A stretch of DNA of 34,486 nt, from assembly GCA_016789725.1 (NCBI GenBank), contig JAEUQN010000029.1, positions 1 through 34,486 on the forward strand, read 5' to 3'. Numbering within the stretch: the stretch's first letter is position 1; the number at the start of each line of letters is the position of its first letter. Made by a program: the position numbers and the translations under genes. Shown here piece by piece: positions 1-7,826 of this stretch. The notes beneath the pieces are model-generated. The model was not told the origin of the DNA. It did no database searches and was given only the letters and a program-made list of their open reading frames with translations. This DNA is from Blastocatellia bacterium. GTDB taxonomy: Bacteria; Acidobacteriota; Blastocatellia; RBC074.

Positions 1-98
1 AAATTCCGACACCGAATTTTGAAGACGGCGTGCGCAACCAACGTGTGCTCGATGCCATTGAACGGTCTGCCAAATCGAAGGCCTGGGAAAAGGTGTAA
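1..98 (+). CDS. Gfo/Idh/MocA-family oxidoreductase, C-terminal fragment (5' end outside window)
   Basis: An open frame enters from the left edge (codons from base 3) and stops with TAA at 96-98. It gives 31 residues, including [20 protein letters not shown] near the start of the visible part. This ending (P-x-F-x-D-G, then a helix with V-L-D-A-I/E-x-S) is typical of the C-terminus of NAD(P)-dependent sugar or inositol dehydrogenases of the Gfo/Idh/MocA family. Only the tail is visible, so substrate and cofactor cannot be judged. The hairpin terminator directly behind it supports this being the real 3' end of a gene on the plus strand. Confidence 0.6.
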   Translation, partial: IPTPNFEDGVRNQRVLDAIERSAKSKAWEKV

Positions 99-113
99 AA
101 ACAGAAAAGGCAG

Positions 114-152
114 AAAAGGCCAAAGGCGGCGCGCAATCGCCCTTGGCCTTTT
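114..152 (+). terminator. Rho-independent terminator after the oxidoreductase fragment
   Basis: Arms 114-128 and 138-152 pair over 15 bp with one mismatch around a 9-base loop. The stem is GC-rich in the middle and ends in TTTT. It begins 16 bases after the stop codon of the partial oxidoreductase. The stem is flanked by A on one side and T on the other, so it could work in both directions. Confidence 0.75.
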
Positions 153-287
153 CCGCAATTTCAACAACGCATTGAAACTGTGGACTGGTCATCGCGAATC
201 CCAACCGCCTGCCTGATTGCCAGTCCGTTCAGACTCACGCATCACTGCTCAACGCTGGGCTCCTGAGCAATTCCCCACGGAGTTTCT

Positions 288-1049
288 ATGGCAGTCATCG
301 TAGAAAAAACCGGCCCGGTCACGACCGTCATCCTCTCGCGCCCGGAAGTGCGCAATGCCGTGGATCGCACGACGGCAGCGGCTCTGGTCGAAGCCTTTCG
401 CGCGTTTGACGCCGACGACACGGCTTCGGTCGCGGTGCTCTATGGCGACCACGGCACGTTTTGCGCGGGCGCAGATTTGAAAGCGATTTCGCAAGGGCAA
501 GGCAATCGCGTCGAACCGGAAGGCGACGGGCCAATGGGGCCTTCGCGGATGCTGCTGAGCAAGCCCGTCATCGCGGCGATTTCCGGCTATGCGGTCGCAG
601 GTGGATTGGAATTGGCGTTGTGGTGCGATTTGCGCGTGGCCGAAGAAGACGTGGTGCTCGGCGTGTTTTGTCGGCGTTGGGGCGTGCCGTTGATTGATGG
701 CGGGACAGTGCGTTTGCCGCGCTTGATTGGCTTGAGTCACGCGCTGGATTTGATCTTGACGGGGCGGCCTGTGGGTGCAGCCGAAGCATTGCAAATGGGT
801 TTGGTCAATCGTGTCGTGCCGAAAGGAACAGCACGAGAAGCTGCCGAACGACTCGCACGCGACATCGCGCAATTTCCTCAAGTTTGCATGCGCAATGATC
901 GCTTGTCAGCGTACGAGCAACTTGATTTGAGTTTTGCTGATGCGATGGCAAATGAATTTCGGCGCGGACTGGACTCATTGCAAGCGGGTTCGCGCGATGG
1001 AGCCAAACGATTTGCTGACGGCAGCGGACGGCACGGTTCCTTTACCTAA
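288..1049 (+). CDS. Crotonase/enoyl-CoA hydratase family protein
   Basis: 253 residues, normal for a single-domain crotonase. The fold stabilises acyl-CoA enolate intermediates through an oxyanion hole, here GTFCAGADL (56-64) and GYAVAGGLELA (100-110). The stretch CRRWGVPLIDGGTVRL (128-143) is typical of the subgroup I remember as PRK08259-like enoyl-CoA hydratases. Compared with rat mitochondrial enoyl-CoA hydratase, the position of Glu144 falls on Cys128 and that of Glu164 on Asp154, so classical hydratase chemistry is doubtful; a CoA hydrolase, isomerase or other crotonase reaction is possible. The ATG at 288 has a GGAG about 8 bases upstream. A fatty-acyl-CoA ligase follows on the same strand, which fits an acyl-CoA pathway. 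Confidence 0.88.
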   Translation: MAVIVEKTGPVTTVILSRPEVRNAVDRTTAAALVEAFRAFDADDTASVAVLYGDHGTFCAGADLKAISQGQGNRVEPEGDGPMGPSRMLLSKPVIAAISGYAVAGGLELALWCDLRVAEEDVVLGVFCRRWGVPLIDGGTVRLPRLIGLSHALDLILTGRPVGAAEALQMGLVNRVVPKGTAREAAERLARDIAQFPQVCMRNDRLSAYEQLDLSFADAMANEFRRGLDSLQAGSRDGAKRFADGSGRHGSFT

Positions 1050-1134
1050 ACGATTTGTGACAATCGTAAAAGAGTCACAACAACAAACGTCCTTACGAAC
1101 GACTTCACTTACGCTCTGATTCGCACATTAACCT

Positions 1135-1164
1135 TGCAACGACGCAGAACGACGTTGCATTTTT
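1135..1164 (+). terminator. Terminator-like hairpin just upstream of the acyl-CoA ligase ribosome binding site
   Basis: Arms 1135-1141 (TTGCAACG without its first T) and 1153-1159 form 7 perfect pairs. An A/A mismatch and two more pairs lie inside. T1160-T1164 follow directly. The ligase ribosome binding site AGGAGA starts about 3 bases later. It may terminate the crotonase transcript or act as an attenuator between the two genes. Confidence 0.5.
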
Positions 1165-1176
1165 CCAGGAGACTTT

Positions 1177-2901
1177 ATGGCGATCAAAGATAATCTTGCG
1201 CATTGGGACGCCGAAGATTTCGGCACAGAATTACTACAAATCACGCTCGGCGATTTGCTGGATCAGCGCGCGGCGGAAATGCCTGACAAAGAGGCGCTGG
1301 TGTACAACTACCCGGAGTTTGGGTTGAACTTGCGGCTGAATTTTCGGGAATACCGCGACACGGTGAATCAATTGGCAAAAGGACTGATGGCGCTTGGCGT
1401 GCAGAAGGGCGAGCACGTCGCAGTGTGGGCGACCAATGTGCCGGAGTGGGTTTTCCTGGAATTGGCATTGGCGAAAATCGGCGCGGTGATCGTGACCGTC
1501 AATACGAATTACCGGCAGCACGAAATTGAATATGTGCTCAAGCAAGGCGACATCACAACGCTGTTTTTGATTGAGGAATTTCGCGGCAATAACTATCTGC
1601 AATCGGTTTACAACGTTGTGCCGGAACTGCAAACCATCAGCGATCCCGTCAACGAGACATTGCAATCCGAAGCATTGCCAAGGCTCAAGCGCGTGGTGTT
1701 GATTGGCAACAATCCAAAGCCCGGCGTGCTGCTGTTTTCACAGGTAATGGCACTCGCGGATCAAGTGTCGGATGAAGAATTGGCCGCACGACAAGCAAGC
1801 GTCGGTGTTCACGATATTGCGATGATGCAGTACACCAGCGGCACGACAGGCTTTCCGAAAGGCGTGATGCTGACGCATTTCAGCCTCGTCAATCAAGGTC
1901 ACGTCTCGACAGGCCGTGGGGCGCTCGGCGAACACGAACGCTATGTCACGGCGATGCCATTCTTTCACATCGCGGGCAGTCTGGGTGGCGTGATTTATTC
2001 CGTTTATTTGGGCGCAACGTTGATACCGTTAATTTACTTCGATCCGCTCAAGCATTTGCAACTTTTCCACGAAGAAAAAGGCACGTTCACATTTGCGGTG
2101 CCGACGATGCTGATTGCCATGCTCAATCATCCGCGCTTTGCCGAATTCGATTTGTCGAGTGTTCGTTCGTCGTTCACGGGCGCAACGCCTGTTCCCGTCG
2201 TCGTGATGGAGCAGGTCAAAGAAAAGATGGGGGCGGATTGTTCGATTGTGTTTGGGATGACGGAAACAACTGGCGCGGTCACGCAGAGCTTTCACACGGA
2301 TGACTTTGGGCTGAAAGCCGCGACTGTAGGTTTGCCGCAACCGCATACAGCGATCAAAATCATCAATCCCGAAACGGGCGAGATCGTGCCGTGTGGTCAA
2401 TCAGGCGAGCTTTGTTCCAAAGCTTTTTCAAATATGGTCGGCTACTTCAATATGCCTGAAAAAACGGCGGAAACGATTGATGAAGACGGCTGGCTGCATT
2501 CGGGGGATTTAGCTGTGATGCGACCGGACGGGTACATCAACATCGTAGGCCGTGTGAAGGATATGATTATTCGCGGTGGCGAGAACGTGTACCCGGCTGA
2601 AATCGAAGCCTTTCTGATGCGCCATCCGAAAATCGCCGAAGCCCAAATCATTGGCTTGTCTGACGAACTGATGGGTGAGGAAGTATGTGCGATGATCCGC
2701 CGCGCAGATGACAGTTTAACCGAAGAAGAATTGATTGCGCATTGCCGCGAAAATATGGCCCGCCACAAGTTGCCGAAATACATTCGCTTCGTCGCGGCAT
2801 TTCCATTGACGGCCAGCGGCAAGGTACAAAAGTTTGTGATGCGCGATCAGATGATTCAGGAGCTGGGATTGGGAAATGTGGCAAAGCTGAAAACAGCGTA
2901 A
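1177..2901 (+). CDS. AMP-binding fatty-acyl-CoA ligase
   Basis: 574 residues, the usual length for an ANL-superfamily acyl-CoA ligase. These enzymes activate a carboxylic acid with ATP to an acyl-AMP and transfer it to CoA. The P-loop-like motif [13 protein letters not shown] is at 219-231. Further motifs are [10 protein letters not shown], the GELC and WLHSGDLA region, the hinge [16 protein letters not shown] and the C-terminal lysine motif LTASGKVQK. All conserved positions I can identify look intact, so it should be active. It resembles the FadD/AcsF-like medium- and long-chain ligases; chain length cannot be read from the sequence. The start is well set by AGGAGA 7 to 8 bases before the ATG. 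It probably works with the upstream crotonase in acyl-CoA metabolism. Confidence 0.93.
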   Translation: MAIKDNLAHWDAEDFGTELLQITLGDLLDQRAAEMPDKEALVYNYPEFGLNLRLNFREYRDTVNQLAKGLMALGVQKGEHVAVWATNVPEWVFLELALAKIGAVIVTVNTNYRQHEIEYVLKQGDITTLFLIEEFRGNNYLQSVYNVVPELQTISDPVNETLQSEALPRLKRVVLIGNNPKPGVLLFSQVMALADQVSDEELAARQASVGVHDIAMMQYTSGTTGFPKGVMLTHFSLVNQGHVSTGRGALGEHERYVTAMPFFHIAGSLGGVIYSVYLGATLIPLIYFDPLKHLQLFHEEKGTFTFAVPTMLIAMLNHPRFAEFDLSSVRSSFTGATPVPVVVMEQVKEKMGADCSIVFGMTETTGAVTQSFHTDDFGLKAATVGLPQPHTAIKIINPETGEIVPCGQSGELCSKAFSNMVGYFNMPEKTAETIDEDGWLHSGDLAVMRPDGYINIVGRVKDMIIRGGENVYPAEIEAFLMRHPKIAEAQIIGLSDELMGEEVCAMIRRADDSLTEEELIAHCRENMARHKLPKYIRFVAAFPLTASGKVQKFVMRDQMIQELGLGNVAKLKTA

Positions 2902-2910
2902 CGGCAACCA

Positions 2911-3354
2911 TCAGGATTGCATAGCTTCAAGGGGCGTTCCTTCAACCCAGGCTTCGCCGTCGGCAAAAATTTCTTTTTTCCAAATCGGAACGGTTTGCTT
3001 CACACGATCAATTGCGTAGTGGCAGGCCTCAAAGGCGACGCGGCGATGTGGCGAGGTGATAACGATAGCAATGCTGGATTCAGTGATTTGGAGTTCGCCA
3101 AAACGATGGATCATTCCGATGTGCAGGACATCAGGCCAACGCGTACGAATCTCCTCGCCAACCTTGCGCATCTCTTTGACGGCCATTGGTTCATAGGCTT
3201 CGTACTGCAACGTCAAAACACGGCGGCCTTTGGTCTGTTCACGAACAACGCCATCAAACGTCACAATGGCCCCTGCCGCACCGGTGAGCAATCGGGCTTC
3301 GAGAGCGGCTTTGTTAATCGGGTCACGTGTGACTTCAAAAATATCTTCAGCCAT
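2911..3354 (-). CDS. moaE: Molybdopterin synthase catalytic subunit MoaE
   Basis: 147 residues, standard for MoaE, the large subunit of molybdopterin synthase. With the thiocarboxylated MoaD it inserts the dithiolene sulfurs into precursor Z during molybdenum cofactor synthesis in the cytoplasm. Seen here: GAIVTFDGVVRE (30s), LQYEAYEPMA, IGMIHRFGELQI, SPHRRVAFEAC, and VPIWKKE carrying the catalytic lysine region. No moaD or other moa/moe gene is in the window. It starts 9 bp after a small exported-protein gene on the same strand and probably shares its promoter. No good ribosome binding site precedes the ATG, which hints at coupling to the upstream gene. It converges with the acyl-CoA ligase with 9 bp between stops. 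Confidence 0.95.
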   Translation of the reverse strand: MAEDIFEVTRDPINKAALEARLLTGAAGAIVTFDGVVREQTKGRRVLTLQYEAYEPMAVKEMRKVGEEIRTRWPDVLHIGMIHRFGELQITESSIAIVITSPHRRVAFEACHYAIDRVKQTVPIWKKEIFADGEAWVEGTPLEAMQS

Positions 3355-3363
3355 AAAATGATT

Positions 3364-3636
3364 TTATTTGCGGGAATTGGCGCGGGATTTAGGCAGCCGG
3401 GGTTTCGTTTTCGGATTGGCCGACACATAGCGTTTGCGAACGAAGCTCACCTGCCCGCTCGGAATAATTTCCAACGCACCATCACAACTGGCGTCCTTAC
3501 CAGATTTGTCAGCAGCCAAGGCTGGTGAAGATGTTGATGGCGTCCCTGAATTTTGTTGTGCTATCGCCAGCGAGGCAAACGAAAACAAGAACCAAACGAT
3601 GAGGAAGAAACGAAGAGTGTGCGTATTCATAGGCAT
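3364..3636 (-). CDS. Small exported protein of unknown function
   Basis: 90 residues. Residues 1-26 look like a Sec signal peptide: a short polar start, the hydrophobic core FFLIVWFLFSFASLAIA, and a likely cleavage before QQ. The mature part is about 64 residues, rich in Ser/Pro at first and strongly basic at the end (KTKPRLPKSRANSRK). It contains a short CDGALEIIPSGQVSFVRKRY segment. I recognise no family. A second in-frame ATG two codons later is an alternative start. A well-spaced promoter lies just upstream at 3671-3699, which supports expression. moaE follows 9 bp downstream, but a functional link is not obvious. Confidence 0.6.
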   Translation of the reverse strand: MPMNTHTLRFFLIVWFLFSFASLAIAQQNSGTPSTSSPALAADKSGKDASCDGALEIIPSGQVSFVRKRYVSANPKTKPRLPKSRANSRK

Positions 3637-3670
3637 TCTTTTTTACTGCAAAAAAATCCAGGGCAAGGGA

Positions 3671-3699
3671 ATTCTAACGAAATCATTGAGTTCCGGCAA
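3671..3699 (-). promoter_or_regulatory. Sigma-70-type promoter for the small exported protein and moaE
   Basis: On the minus strand, TTGCCG (3699-3694) and TAGAAT (3676-3671) are separated by exactly 17 bp. The match to consensus is 4/6 and 5/6. Predicted transcription starts about 27 bases before the ATG at 3636. It lies back to back with the plus-strand promoter at 3749-3777. Confidence 0.55.
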
Positions 3700-3748
3700 T
3701 CGGCTTCTCATTTCATTTTGATGAAGCGAAATCTTTGCCGTGACGCGC

Positions 3749-3777
3749 TTGTATTGATGAAAGTGCTTCCCTATAAT
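3749..3777 (+). promoter_or_regulatory. Sigma-70-type promoter for the DnaC-like ATPase gene
   Basis: A perfect TATAAT at 3772-3777 follows a weak TTGTAT box (3749-3754) after 17 bp. Transcription would start near 3784, giving a leader of about 40 bases to the ATG at 3824. The -35 matches consensus in only three positions, so the call rests on the -10 box and the spacing. Confidence 0.45.
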
Positions 3778-3823
3778 CCGCCTCAGTTGTTGCCCGATAA
3801 CTCAACAACCATCCGAAACACCG

Positions 3824-4576
3824 ATGAACGTCAACCTCGCCAATTTACAACCTGTCCCCTGCGCTTATTGCCGAGATACAGGGTGGGAATTTATTGAAGG
3901 AAAAGGTGCCAAGCCCTGCCGCTGTAAATCCACTGATCGCCGGACTCAACTCATGGAATCAGCGCGGATTCCCAAACGCTATGATGGGTGCTCTTTCGAT
4001 ACCTATCACCCCCAGGGCAAACCCAACTCACTGAACTTTCACGCCCAGGCGTCAGCATTGATTGCGGCCAAGCATTTAGTAGATGAATATCCAAATCTGG
4101 AAATCGGGGTGCTGTTCATTGGTCCCTGCGGTGTCGGCAAGACCCATCTCGCCACAGCCATTATCGCCTCGCTGATTCATCGTAAAGGTGTCCCCTGTTT
4201 GTTTTATGATTTCCGTGACCTGCTCAAGGAAATCCAAGATAGCTACAATCCTATCTCTCAAAACTCTGAACTCCGCGTACTTGCTCCGGTATATGAAGCC
4301 GAGGTCTTGGTGCTGGATGAATTAGGAGCCTCAAAGCCAACTGACTGGGTCCGCGACACCATGACGCAAATTATCAACAAGCGTTATAACGAAAAAAAGA
4401 TCACCATCTTCACGACCAACTACCTGGATGAAGTGACCAGTCCAAGTGAGGAAACGCTCACCGACCGAGTTGGCATGCGCTTACGCTCCCGCCTGCACGA
4501 AATGTGCAAAGTCATCAAAATTACAGGTGATGACTATCGCCTGAAAATCAATAACAATCGTGGTCGCAAGTTTTAA
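3824..4576 (+). CDS. DnaC/DnaI-like AAA+ ATPase with N-terminal zinc finger
   Basis: 250 residues. An N-terminal zinc-binding motif C13-x2-C16...C32-x-C34 is followed by a AAA+ core with Walker [10 protein letters not shown] (100-108), Walker [10 protein letters not shown] (161-169, Asp165-Glu166), the TIFTTNY sensor (194-200) and an R-x4-LRSRLHEM arginine-finger region (215-227). This is the pattern of DnaC/DnaI helicase loaders, which bring the replicative helicase DnaB onto DNA, and of the related IstB ATPase of IS21 transposons. No transposase or inverted repeat is nearby, so a stand-alone helicase loader or DnaC paralogue is favoured. No clear ribosome binding site precedes the ATG at 3824. 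It is transcribed alone, divergent from the exported protein-moaE pair. Confidence 0.85.
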   Translation: MNVNLANLQPVPCAYCRDTGWEFIEGKGAKPCRCKSTDRRTQLMESARIPKRYDGCSFDTYHPQGKPNSLNFHAQASALIAAKHLVDEYPNLEIGVLFIGPCGVGKTHLATAIIASLIHRKGVPCLFYDFRDLLKEIQDSYNPISQNSELRVLAPVYEAEVLVLDELGASKPTDWVRDTMTQIINKRYNEKKITIFTTNYLDEVTSPSEETLTDRVGMRLRSRLHEMCKVIKITGDDYRLKINNNRGRKF

Positions 4577-4587
4577 ATCCCGGATGC

Positions 4588-4650
<63 letters not shown>

Positions 4651-4676
4651 CTTGTGAACAAATGCCAGAAAACGAG

Positions 4677-5591
4677 TTAATAATGCGTCATCGTTGGGCC
4701 AGCCGTAATAATTTCGGACTCAGCCTTTTTTTGTACCGAGGGAACCAAGCTGGGTTGTCGGCGAACAGGTACTCCATTTTTCAAGCGAGCGTAATGGGCA
4801 GATATTTTCCGCACATAATCCTGCGTCTCACGGTACGGCGGAATTTGATTTCCGTATCGGGCGACTGCGTTTTCTCCGGCGTTGTAACCTGCCAGGGCCA
4901 ACTCAATATCGCCGTTGAAAGTATTCAGTAAAAATCTTAAATAACGTGCGCCGCCCTCAATGTTTTGGGCCGGATCGAAAATATCGCGGACCCCGAATCG
5001 AGCAGCGGTGGCGGGCATTAATTGCATTAATCCGCGTGCGCCTTTGTACGAGATTGCTTGCGGATTGAAGCTTGATTCTTGCCGCATCACAGCGAGGATC
5101 AAATGATGATCTATCCCGTTTCGCGTCGCCGCCGCCACAATCAAATCATCCAGTTGCGATTTGCCAGTGCTCAAGCCAGCCGTCACAGGCCCAACAGAAC
5201 GCTGAACTTCTTCAGGGCTGAAGCTGAATTGTGGTCGTTGAGAAGGAACCATCTCGTCTACACCAATTGCAGCCACATTACTCTTGGAAGCGGCAGAAAA
5301 CTTCTCCAGATTCCCTTCACTGCCCGTTATAGGCTTAGCTTCCAATGCGTTCCTCGACCGTTTTACAGGATTGACAATCCGGCTACGCTTCGCTGGAAGA
5401 TCAGTAACTTGAGGGACAAAATCCTGTGAACTTAACAGGTCTGTAGTAGTGAGGGAAACGACGTTTTTACCTGTTGCAGTGATTCCGCTTTGCTCAGAAA
5501 ATTGTTCAGGCACTTGCGCCTGAACCTGGGCCGGAAAATTGAGCAAATGGAAAGAAACAATCAGCGCCACGATTACGAAAATGCGGGTCAA
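4677..5591 (-). CDS. Exported lytic transglycosylase, SLT/Slt70 C-terminal domain type
   Basis: 304 residues. A signal peptide (1-25, ending AQVQAQ) leads into about 115 low-complexity linker residues and then a lytic transglycosylase domain (about 146-270). The enzyme cleaves the MurNAc-GlcNAc bond of peptidoglycan with formation of 1,6-anhydroMurNAc in the periplasm. The catalytic Glu is E172 in AVMRQESSFNP. Other family motifs are KGARGLMQLMPATA (183-196), NIEGGARYLR and LALAGYNAGENAV. The start codon is TTG at 5591, chosen because GGAGG lies 8 to 9 bases upstream and the signal peptide begins there. The gene stands alone between its own promoter and terminator. Its role could be wall turnover or opening the wall for an envelope machine. 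Confidence 0.92.
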   Translation of the reverse strand: MTRIFVIVALIVSFHLLNFPAQVQAQVPEQFSEQSGITATGKNVVSLTTTDLLSSQDFVPQVTDLPAKRSRIVNPVKRSRNALEAKPITGSEGNLEKFSAASKSNVAAIGVDEMVPSQRPQFSFSPEEVQRSVGPVTAGLSTGKSQLDDLIVAAATRNGIDHHLILAVMRQESSFNPQAISYKGARGLMQLMPATAARFGVRDIFDPAQNIEGGARYLRFLLNTFNGDIELALAGYNAGENAVARYGNQIPPYRETQDYVRKISAHYARLKNGVPVRRQPSLVPSVQKKAESEIITAGPTMTHY

Positions 5592-5644
5592 ATGTACTAC
5601 CTCCTACCGCGTTACTTGAAATCTGTGGGCCGAAATGCGCGGGC

Positions 5645-5673
5645 ATTATATTTAACGATCTTCAACCCGTCAA
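5645..5673 (-). promoter_or_regulatory. Strong sigma-70-type promoter of the lytic transglycosylase
   Basis: On the minus strand, TTGACG (5673-5668, 5/6) and TATAAT (5650-5645, 6/6) are exactly 17 bp apart. Transcription should start near 5637, giving a leader of about 45 bases to the TTG start at 5591. This is the best-matching promoter I found in the window. Confidence 0.75.
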
Positions 5674-5794
5674 GAATTGTTTGCCTACGGCGACCAACAC
5701 AGTTCATGTCTTGAAAGCGCAAGGACTTGTGATAAGCTATGCGCCTCCCCCTACATGTGGTTCTTTCAGGCCTTTTGGGAGGTCAATTTTGACT

Positions 5795-6532
5795 ATGCAA
5801 ACTATGTTATCTCGAATCATTACCGCTACGCTTCTGTTTTCACTCACGACCATTTTGGTTTCTGCCGACACCATCAAATTAAAAAACGGTAGTGTGATTA
5901 AAGGGAAAGTTACGACATACAATGATCGAGAGTTTACCGTCTATCTCGATATAGGAACGTCATCGAAACGTAGTACCTCCCGATTGGTCTTAGCAGTTGA
6001 GGATGTGGAAAGCATTCAGTTCGATGGCAATGATGCAACAAGTGCCACACTGTCCAATCCTATTGAGAATCGAGAACCCCTTGCCAAAGAACCCGCCAAA
6101 TCTGCGCCAACCAATCCGACCTTCTCCAATACTCCACCACCAAGCCAACCCACAGCCACACAAGCTGACGCGCCGCTGACAGACAAAACCATTTCAGTGG
6201 TCGCCGCCGCAGATTGGACGAGTACTGAAATTCGCGTCAAGAAAGGTCAACGGGTTTCGATAAGTGCTTCAGGTCAAATTGATTTGGGAACAGGCCGCCG
6301 CACAGGCCCGGAGGGAACAACCATTCCTGATCCCAAAAAACTTATTGCGAATAGCCCAACGGGTGCGCTCATCGCGGTGATTGGCGATGACAATGATGAT
6401 TTTATCTCGGTTGGGCCACAATCAAGTTTTATTGCGGAACGAGAAGGGATTTTGTTTTTGAGTGTTAATGAAACGAATCTGCGGGATAACTCTGGCTCAT
6501 TTGTAGCGAGAGTCCGAGTGTTCACCAAGTGA
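5795..6532 (+). CDS. Exported protein with LecA/PA-IL-like C-terminal domain
   Basis: 245 residues from the ATG at 5795; the frame is open further upstream, but this ATG has GGGAGG before it and begins a clear signal peptide (about 1-22, ending VSA). Residues 23-75 (DTIKLKNGSVIKGKV ... VEDVESIQFDG) form a small beta-rich unit common in exported proteins of this group. A Pro/Thr/Ser/Asn-rich linker follows (about 85-130). The C-terminal about 110 residues (WTSTEIRVKKGQRVSISASG ... SPTGALIAVIGDD ... LFLSVNE.NLRDNSG) resemble the LecA/PA-IL galactose-binding lectin fold. In LecA, calcium and sugar contacts come from a similar N-D/N-N-S-G ending. Carbohydrate binding is possible but not shown. 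Likely periplasmic or at the cell surface. Confidence 0.75.
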   Translation: MQTMLSRIITATLLFSLTTILVSADTIKLKNGSVIKGKVTTYNDREFTVYLDIGTSSKRSTSRLVLAVEDVESIQFDGNDATSATLSNPIENREPLAKEPAKSAPTNPTFSNTPPPSQPTATQADAPLTDKTISVVAAADWTSTEIRVKKGQRVSISASGQIDLGTGRRTGPEGTTIPDPKKLIANSPTGALIAVIGDDNDDFISVGPQSSFIAEREGILFLSVNETNLRDNSGSFVARVRVFTK

Positions 6533-6559
6533 TTTAGCCTGTATATGGAGCGCTGCGCC

Positions 6560-7819
6560 TTATTCGTATCGTAAGGCTTCAATGGGATCAAGCCGCGCGG
6601 CTTTCCAGGCGGGCCACAAGCCAAACACCAAGCCAATTCCAACGCTTGAGATCAACCCAAGTGCTGGCGCCCATAGCGGAACATAAGATGGGACAACCAG
6701 CTTAATCAATAAAGTTGTTGCCCAGCCAATAATCAGGCCAATCAAACCGCCCATTCCTGTTAAAGTCATCGCTTCGATCAGGAACTGCCACATAATGTCG
6801 CGGCGGCGACCGCCAATGGCTTTTCGAATGCCAATTTCCCGCGTTCGCTCGGTCACACTAACCAGCATAATATTCATCACTCCAATCCCACCCACCATCA
6901 ACCCAACGGAGGAAATGGCAACCATCGCAATGGCAATAGCAAACGTAATAGAGCGAAACGTCTCAATGATTGAATCTGCGGTCGAAATACCAAAATTATT
7001 GGGCGCGCCGAAAGGAACTTGTCGTCGCACGCGCAGTAAATCGGTGACTTGGTCCAGACCCGTTCTCAACATCCCTTGTTTAGCCACCGCCATAATAAAT
7101 AAGTCTTCTGCACGAGGCTTCAGCTTATGGGCAATCTCATAGGGCATAAAGATGACGTTATTTTGATCGTTACTGCCGTCGCCCCCTCCGAACAATTGTT
7201 CACGTTTTTCGAGTACGCCCACAATGCGAAAGTCAGTGCCGCCAATCTCAATGGTGCGATCTACAGGAGACGCAAAGGGAAAATAATTTTCAGCGACGCT
7301 CGCCCCAATGACGCAAACTTCTTCTCGGCGGGTGTTCTCTTCGCTCGTAAAAAAACGGCCCGCCTGAATCACCCAAACACCTGTTTGTTCGTAGTCTGCG
7401 GTCGTCCCTTGCAAAACAACTGCGCTAGATTCTTTGCCACCTCCCTTAACCGCAATCTTGCGCCCAAAATAATCATTCGTGATATTCAGGATGGGGACAG
7501 CCAACTGAATCGCTGGGAGTTGCGACAGCGCCATTGCATCGTCATAGGTCAGGTTCTTGCGCATGCGCTCTTCCCGCGAAGGGCGCCCCATTCTAATTCC
7601 TGGCTCAAATTTGTAGAGAAAAATTGAGTTGGTTCCGAACGATTCAATTTGGCTGGTGACAGCGTAATCAATGCCACTAATAATCGAGGCAATCGCCATC
7701 ACGGTCCACACGCCAATGACGACACCAATGACAGTTAAAAATGAGCGAAGACGATTCGACCATAAGGTATCCATCGCCATTTTAAGATTCTCAAAGATGT
7801 CATTGCGCATAACTTTCAT
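6560..7819 (-). CDS. MacB-like ABC transporter permease (second of pair)
   Basis: 420 residues from the ATG at 7819. It has a MacB periplasmic core domain flanked by four predicted membrane segments: one near the N-terminus (SFLTVIGVVIGVWTVMAIAS) and three C-terminal FtsX-type segments. The cytoplasmic coupling motif ERTREIGIRKAIGGRRRDI lies before the third segment. Such permeases usually work with a MacB-type ATPase in mechanotransmission or lipoprotein and toxin export; no ATPase gene is in the window. The start was chosen over the longer frame because GAGGA precedes it and it lies 7 bp after the upstream permease stop. The last residues (PIEALRYE) are typical of the family. Confidence 0.9.
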   Translation of the reverse strand: MKVMRNDIFENLKMAMDTLWSNRLRSFLTVIGVVIGVWTVMAIASIISGIDYAVTSQIESFGTNSIFLYKFEPGIRMGRPSREERMRKNLTYDDAMALSQLPAIQLAVPILNITNDYFGRKIAVKGGGKESSAVVLQGTTADYEQTGVWVIQAGRFFTSEENTRREEVCVIGASVAENYFPFASPVDRTIEIGGTDFRIVGVLEKREQLFGGGDGSNDQNNVIFMPYEIAHKLKPRAEDLFIMAVAKQGMLRTGLDQVTDLLRVRRQVPFGAPNNFGISTADSIIETFRSITFAIAIAMVAISSVGLMVGGIGVMNIMLVSVTERTREIGIRKAIGGRRRDIMWQFLIEAMTLTGMGGLIGLIIGWATTLLIKLVVPSYVPLWAPALGLISSVGIGLVFGLWPAWKAARLDPIEALRYE

Positions 7820-7826
7820 AGCATCC

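Noticed and set aside
19..216. 65-codon plus-strand frame at the left edge
   Set aside because: It overlaps the partial oxidoreductase in another frame and runs through its terminator; composition is basic and low in complexity.
249..881. 210-codon open frame on the minus strand opposite the crotonase gene
   Set aside because: It is fully opposite a gene with clear family motifs, has His/Arg/Gln-rich composition typical of a shadow frame, and shows no ribosome binding site or domain.
2917..3528. 203-codon plus-strand frame opposite moaE and the small exported protein
   Set aside because: It covers moaE in antisense, has no family features and no ribosome binding site.
3824..4576. IstB subunit of an IS21-type insertion sequence
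   Set aside because: No istA transposase, no terminal inverted repeats, and an N-terminal zinc finger with an own promoter argue for a stand-alone DnaC-like protein.
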